Positions 61,236 through 64,000 of a DNA stretch of 64,000 nt are shown one piece after another. This DNA is from CAWBNS01 sp964445105 (GTDB taxonomy: Bacteria; Chlamydiota; Chlamydiia; Chlamydiales; JAJFMA01). The notes under the pieces were generated by a model. The model was not told the DNA's origin. It did not search any database and was given only the letters and a program-made list of their open reading frames with translations. The stretch lies in the NCBI GenBank assembly GCA_964445105.1, contig CAYUJS010000001.1, positions 27,883-91,882 of the forward strand. Reading direction: 5' to 3'. Every line of letters begins with the position of its first letter. Position 1 is the first letter of the stretch. The position numbers and the translations under genes are program-made.

Positions 61236-62447
61236 GTGGTGAAAAGCAAATTGTCGGTCCGAGACCTGCCTTTAAAAGGAAAACGAGCGCTTATCCGCGT
61301 GGATTTTAATGTCCCATTGGCGCAAGGCCAGATTGCGGATGATAGCCGCATTGCGGCTTGCTTGCCGACGATCCAGTATGTTTTGGATCAGGGCGGCTCC
61401 GTCGTACTGATGAGCCACTTAGGGCGGCCCGAGGGAAAGCGGCAGGAGGCTATGTCTCTAAAGCCCTGTGCAAAAAAGCTTAGTGAGCTCCTTAAAATCT
61501 CAGTAAAAACTGCTTCAGACTGCATTGGGAACGAGGTGGAGCGTCAAGTGCGCCACCTTCAGCCGGGCCAGATCCTTTTGCTCGAAAATCTGCGCTTTCA
61601 CAAAGCGGAAGAGCATCCAGCAGCAGACCCTTCTTTTGCAAAGCAGCTAGCTGCATTTGGGGATGTTTACGTTAACGATGCCTTTGGCGCAGCGCACAGA
61701 GCGCACTCTTCCGTGGTTTCCATTACCCATTATTTTCCCCAAAAAGCGGCCTTAGGGCTGCTCATGGAAAGGGAAATCTTTTTCCTTGGACAATCTTTTG
61801 GTCGACCAGTGCCTCCCTTTTATGCGGTTATAGGCGGGGCTAAGATCTCGACCAAGGTGGGCGTGGTCAAAGCTCTGCTCAACAAAGTAGATGGCCTGTT
61901 TATTGGTGGCGCAATGGCCTTTCCATTCATGAAGGCCCGAGGACTGGCGATAGGCAGCTCTATTTGCGATCAGGAGCAGCTTACCACAGCCAAAGAGATC
62001 CTTGCTCTCTGCGAAAAAAGGGGTACGCCCCTCTGGCTGCCCGAGGATATAGTCATCACCAAAGAGCTCAAAGATGGGGCACAATCCGAAGGAACCATCC
62101 TTGCCTTGGATGGGATTCCAGACGGCTATATGGGTGTGGACATAGGACCGAAAACTGTGGAAACATTCAAGAGTGTGCTCGAGCATGCCGGTACCGTTCT
62201 TTGGAACGGCCCCATGGGCGTTTTCGAGAGGAAGCCGTTTGCCGAGGGGACGTTTGCAATCGCTAGAATACTGGCAGATCTCAAGGCAATTACATTGGTG
62301 GGTGGCGGCGACTCGGTAGCCGCCCTCAGAGCGTGCCAACTTGACGGAAAGATGACCCACGTGTCCACAGGAGGCGGCGCCTCACTGGAGTTTATCCAGT
62401 TCGGAACTCTGCCGGGGATTGAGGCGCTCTCTTCAACAAAAATTTAG
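61236..62447 (+). CDS. pgk: phosphoglycerate kinase
   Basis: 403 residues, full length. RALIRVDFNVPL, VVLMSHLGRPEGK, LENLRFHKAEE, YVNDAFGAAHRAHSS, GGAKISTKVGVV and the ATP-site VGGGDSVAAL are all present. It makes ATP from 1,3-bisphosphoglycerate in glycolysis. GTG codons at 61236 and 61239 are both possible starts; GGAG (61229-61233) favours the second by spacing. Single gene. Confidence 0.97.
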   Translation: MVKSKLSVRDLPLKGKRALIRVDFNVPLAQGQIADDSRIAACLPTIQYVLDQGGSVVLMSHLGRPEGKRQEAMSLKPCAKKLSELLKISVKTASDCIGNEVERQVRHLQPGQILLLENLRFHKAEEHPAADPSFAKQLAAFGDVYVNDAFGAAHRAHSSVVSITHYFPQKAALGLLMEREIFFLGQSFGRPVPPFYAVIGGAKISTKVGVVKALLNKVDGLFIGGAMAFPFMKARGLAIGSSICDQEQLTTAKEILALCEKRGTPLWLPEDIVITKELKDGAQSEGTILALDGIPDGYMGVDIGPKTVETFKSVLEHAGTVLWNGPMGVFERKPFAEGTFAIARILADLKAITLVGGGDSVAALRACQLDGKMTHVSTGGGASLEFIQFGTLPGIEALSSTKI

Positions 62448-62547
62448 CAATTGAAGCACTTGCGGATGTACCGTTTAATCGATAGCTCCAGCGAGCCCAC
62501 GAATTTTGGGGTGACGAGGCTGCGCACGGGCCTCTCTTGGTGTATGC

Positions 62548-62868
62548 TTAGGCCTTTTCGATGGTCCAGAATTGGGTCGGGCCGGGGCCAGGCACCTTTC
62601 CTGTGAGTTGACCGTTCTTTGCTTGCTTAAAAATAATGGAAGCAGAAGTACCAGAAATTCCCTCAAAATAAGTAGCAGTGAATTCGCGTTTAACTCGGTC
62701 AAAGTCAACTAATTTAATCTCTAGATAGGAAAACCGCCAGGGCATGCTCAACACAATAGCCCCGCGCTCATCACTATTTGCTGTAATGGGAACGGTCTCA
62801 TCCAGTCCGCCTGTATAGCGGAGCACCCATGTTGCATCAAGGTTAAAATTCGCACTTTCAATCAACAC
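62548..62868 (-). CDS. hypothetical small beta-rich protein
   Basis: 106 residues, no signal or membrane helix; alternating hydrophobic strands (SYLEIKLVDFDRVKREFTAT, GTSASIIFKQAKNGQLTGKV). No family recognised. It reads as a compact beta-sandwich or lipocalin-like protein. Convergent with pgk and probably co-oriented with the hydrolase-like gene upstream (118-base gap). Confidence 0.5.
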   Translation of the reverse strand: MLIESANFNLDATWVLRYTGGLDETVPITANSDERGAIVLSMPWRFSYLEIKLVDFDRVKREFTATYFEGISGTSASIIFKQAKNGQLTGKVPGPGPTQFWTIEKA

Positions 62869-62986
62869 GATTCACCCCCTCAGCATTCGGTCCTGATCTC
62901 ACCTGCTTTTTGGGGGCGCCACCCCCGCATGTGCTGTCTGTCGTGGCTTTTTAAGGGTTTTTAATTTTGTAAAGGCTTGTAGACGA

Positions 62987-64000
62987 TTATCGCACCCAGC
63001 CTAGAAAGTCCCGCACACCTGGATTAATTAGATAATTGGAAATTGCATGCGATGCCAAAATTTCTTTTAATATTTCTTGAGTACCAGCTGCGTCCAGTAC
63101 TTTAACCTCGCCTTTCGTGATAGATTCCATGGTGGGGGTTAGAGCGTCGCCTTCTATGAAGGTAGTGTTGTATTCATCTTCTTGCGGGTTAGAAGCGAGG
63201 ATATTGTTCAAACTCACAGCGATATCCCGAACAGCCTGGGCTTTCGTCTCCGGGCTAACAGCATCGTCTTGTTGCACACCGAGAGATTCTAGCCACGTTT
63301 TTACCGGCGCTAATTGTAGAATTTGTCCTAGGACATTGCCTATTGGCTGTGCGTTATCCTTCACTAATTCCAGCAACCGAGAGCCCGGTAGGATGATCGA
63401 TTCAAACCTTTCGCGGGCTGTACGGACTGCTTCATTACTTCGTTCATTGTCTATTTGTACCCCCAGAAATCCACGAGCAAAATTTTGAATCGTAGTAGAA
63501 AACCAGTCATCGCTTGGGCTGGGTTTGGTTAGCAGCCCGTTTGCCATTTGCGAGACAAGGTCGGCGTGGTGTATGTAGTTTTTTATGTTATTGGGATGAT
63601 CTAACTTGATCAGGAGCGCGGCCCCACAAGTAACGAATCGGCATCGTTGAATTATTGCCGATTTGCGTTCAGCTTGCATAATGCCTAACGCTTTCGACAG
63701 TATGGTGGCGCCGTGGCTATGGGCTAATATTGTTATGTCCTCGTCCTCAAAGCCGCCAGCGTATCGTTCGATTTCTTCGACAAGAAGATGGCTCAGGTCA
63801 TCGGAATAGTCCTTTTCTTCCCCACTAAGTAGTCTCTTGACCAAGAGGCACGCATCTTCTGGCCCCTCTTGTCTGTTCTGACAAAAGTCATTCCAAACAA
63901 GCGTTACTCGCGATTGCACGCCCGATGCAATCTCTGTTGCGGATGCGATGGCGCTGGCGTAGGTGTTATAAATGCCGTTCACGTATATGAGCGGCTTGGT
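62987..64000 (-). CDS. alpha/beta-hydrolase-like protein, 5' end outside window
   Basis: At least 338 residues; the frame stays open to the window edge (PLIYVNGIYNTY...), so the GTG at 63982 is probably not the start. EDITILAHSHGATILSKAL is a nucleophile-elbow-like motif (AHSHG) with a preceding strand, as in DUF676/PGAP1-type lipases, and LIYVNGI fits the first strand. RCRFVTCGAALLI and NNIKNYIHHADLVSQ follow as in such folds, the latter perhaps with the acid. The C-terminal 150 residues are unrecognised. Possibly a secreted lipase-like effector; uncertain. Confidence 0.6.
   Translation of the reverse strand, partial: TKPLIYVNGIYNTYASAIASATEIASGVQSRVTLVWNDFCQNRQEGPEDACLLVKRLLSGEEKDYSDDLSHLLVEEIERYAGGFEDEDITILAHSHGATILSKALGIMQAERKSAIIQRCRFVTCGAALLIKLDHPNNIKNYIHHADLVSQMANGLLTKPSPSDDWFSTTIQNFARGFLGVQIDNERSNEAVRTARERFESIILPGSRLLELVKDNAQPIGNVLGQILQLAPVKTWLESLGVQQDDAVSPETKAQAVRDIAVSLNNILASNPQEDEYNTTFIEGDALTPTMESITKGEVKVLDAAGTQEILKEILASHAISNYLINPGVRDFLGWVR

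Noticed and set aside
1..64000. CRISPR array, rRNA, transposase or prophage genes
   Set aside because: None was seen; the direct repeats found are few and dispersed, and no integrase or transposase frame was recognised.

Overview
The window reads as a chromosome segment of an amoeba- or arthropod-associated member of the Chlamydiota. The pointers are two tandem NTT-type nucleotide translocases (57632-60852), a Tol-Pal block followed by a LysM protein in chlamydial order, tyrB followed by mreC, a TrpR of chlamydial type, many large TPR proteins and a probable U-box (eukaryote-type E3 ligase) effector. Base composition looks close to 50% G+C, higher than the classical Chlamydiaceae, so a Criblamydiaceae-like relative is possible. 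This is inference: there is no rRNA in the window to settle it.

Layout. 1-702: start of ccoN and the ccoS assembly gene of a cbb3 oxidase (-). 831-2687: an exported FMN-reductase-like protein and a tandem pair of unrecognised paralogues. 2690-7666: metNIQ methionine importer (-), then trpR and an S9 peptidase as a tight pair (+). 7700-15586: VOC protein, tRNA-Ala, FmdB, groEL/groES with a degenerate CIRCE, an MscS channel, a RumA-type rRNA methyltransferase, an L,D-transpeptidase and a cold-shock gene with a clear promoter and terminator. 15947-19727: a membrane-anchored hydrolase, a structured intergenic repeat and a DUF4143 ATPase. 19739-29285: two surface-glycan clusters (two glycosyltransferases, a fused double nucleotidyltransferase; later a dTDP-sugar epimerase, an SDR epimerase and a rhamnosyltransferase-like GT2 interrupted by an assembly gap). 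These flank a decayed hipB-hipS-hipT toxin-antitoxin locus and tyrB-mreC. 30123-33785: murI, LysM, pal, tolB (-). 33926-36830: yggT-dus, a small unknown and metK. 36947-37861: a Cys-rich exported protein with a PEP-CTERM tail. 38053-45309: two DMT transporters, a 1287-residue TPR protein and other unknowns. 45426-47983: a four-fold repeat protein and its single-repeat paralogue. 48273-50170: a small effector-like island with the U-box protein. 50249-56319: NamZ-type muramidase, TPR protein, VWA protein, rsmD. 56302-62447: second DUF4143 ATPase, two NTT carriers, pgk. 62548-64000: two unknowns, the last running off the window.

Together the genes describe an energy- and nutrient-scavenging intracellular bacterium (NTT, MetNIQ, DMT carriers, peptidase) that still handles peptidoglycan (murI, mreC, L,D-transpeptidase, NamZ, LysM, Tol-Pal), builds a rhamnose-type surface glycan and addresses the host with effectors. 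The most unusual signals are the PEP-CTERM protein, the U-box island with its duplicated 5' module, the long inverted repeats abutting the start codons of both DUF4143 ATPase genes, the three-dyad operator in front of the broken hip locus, and a family of dispersed intergenic repeats.
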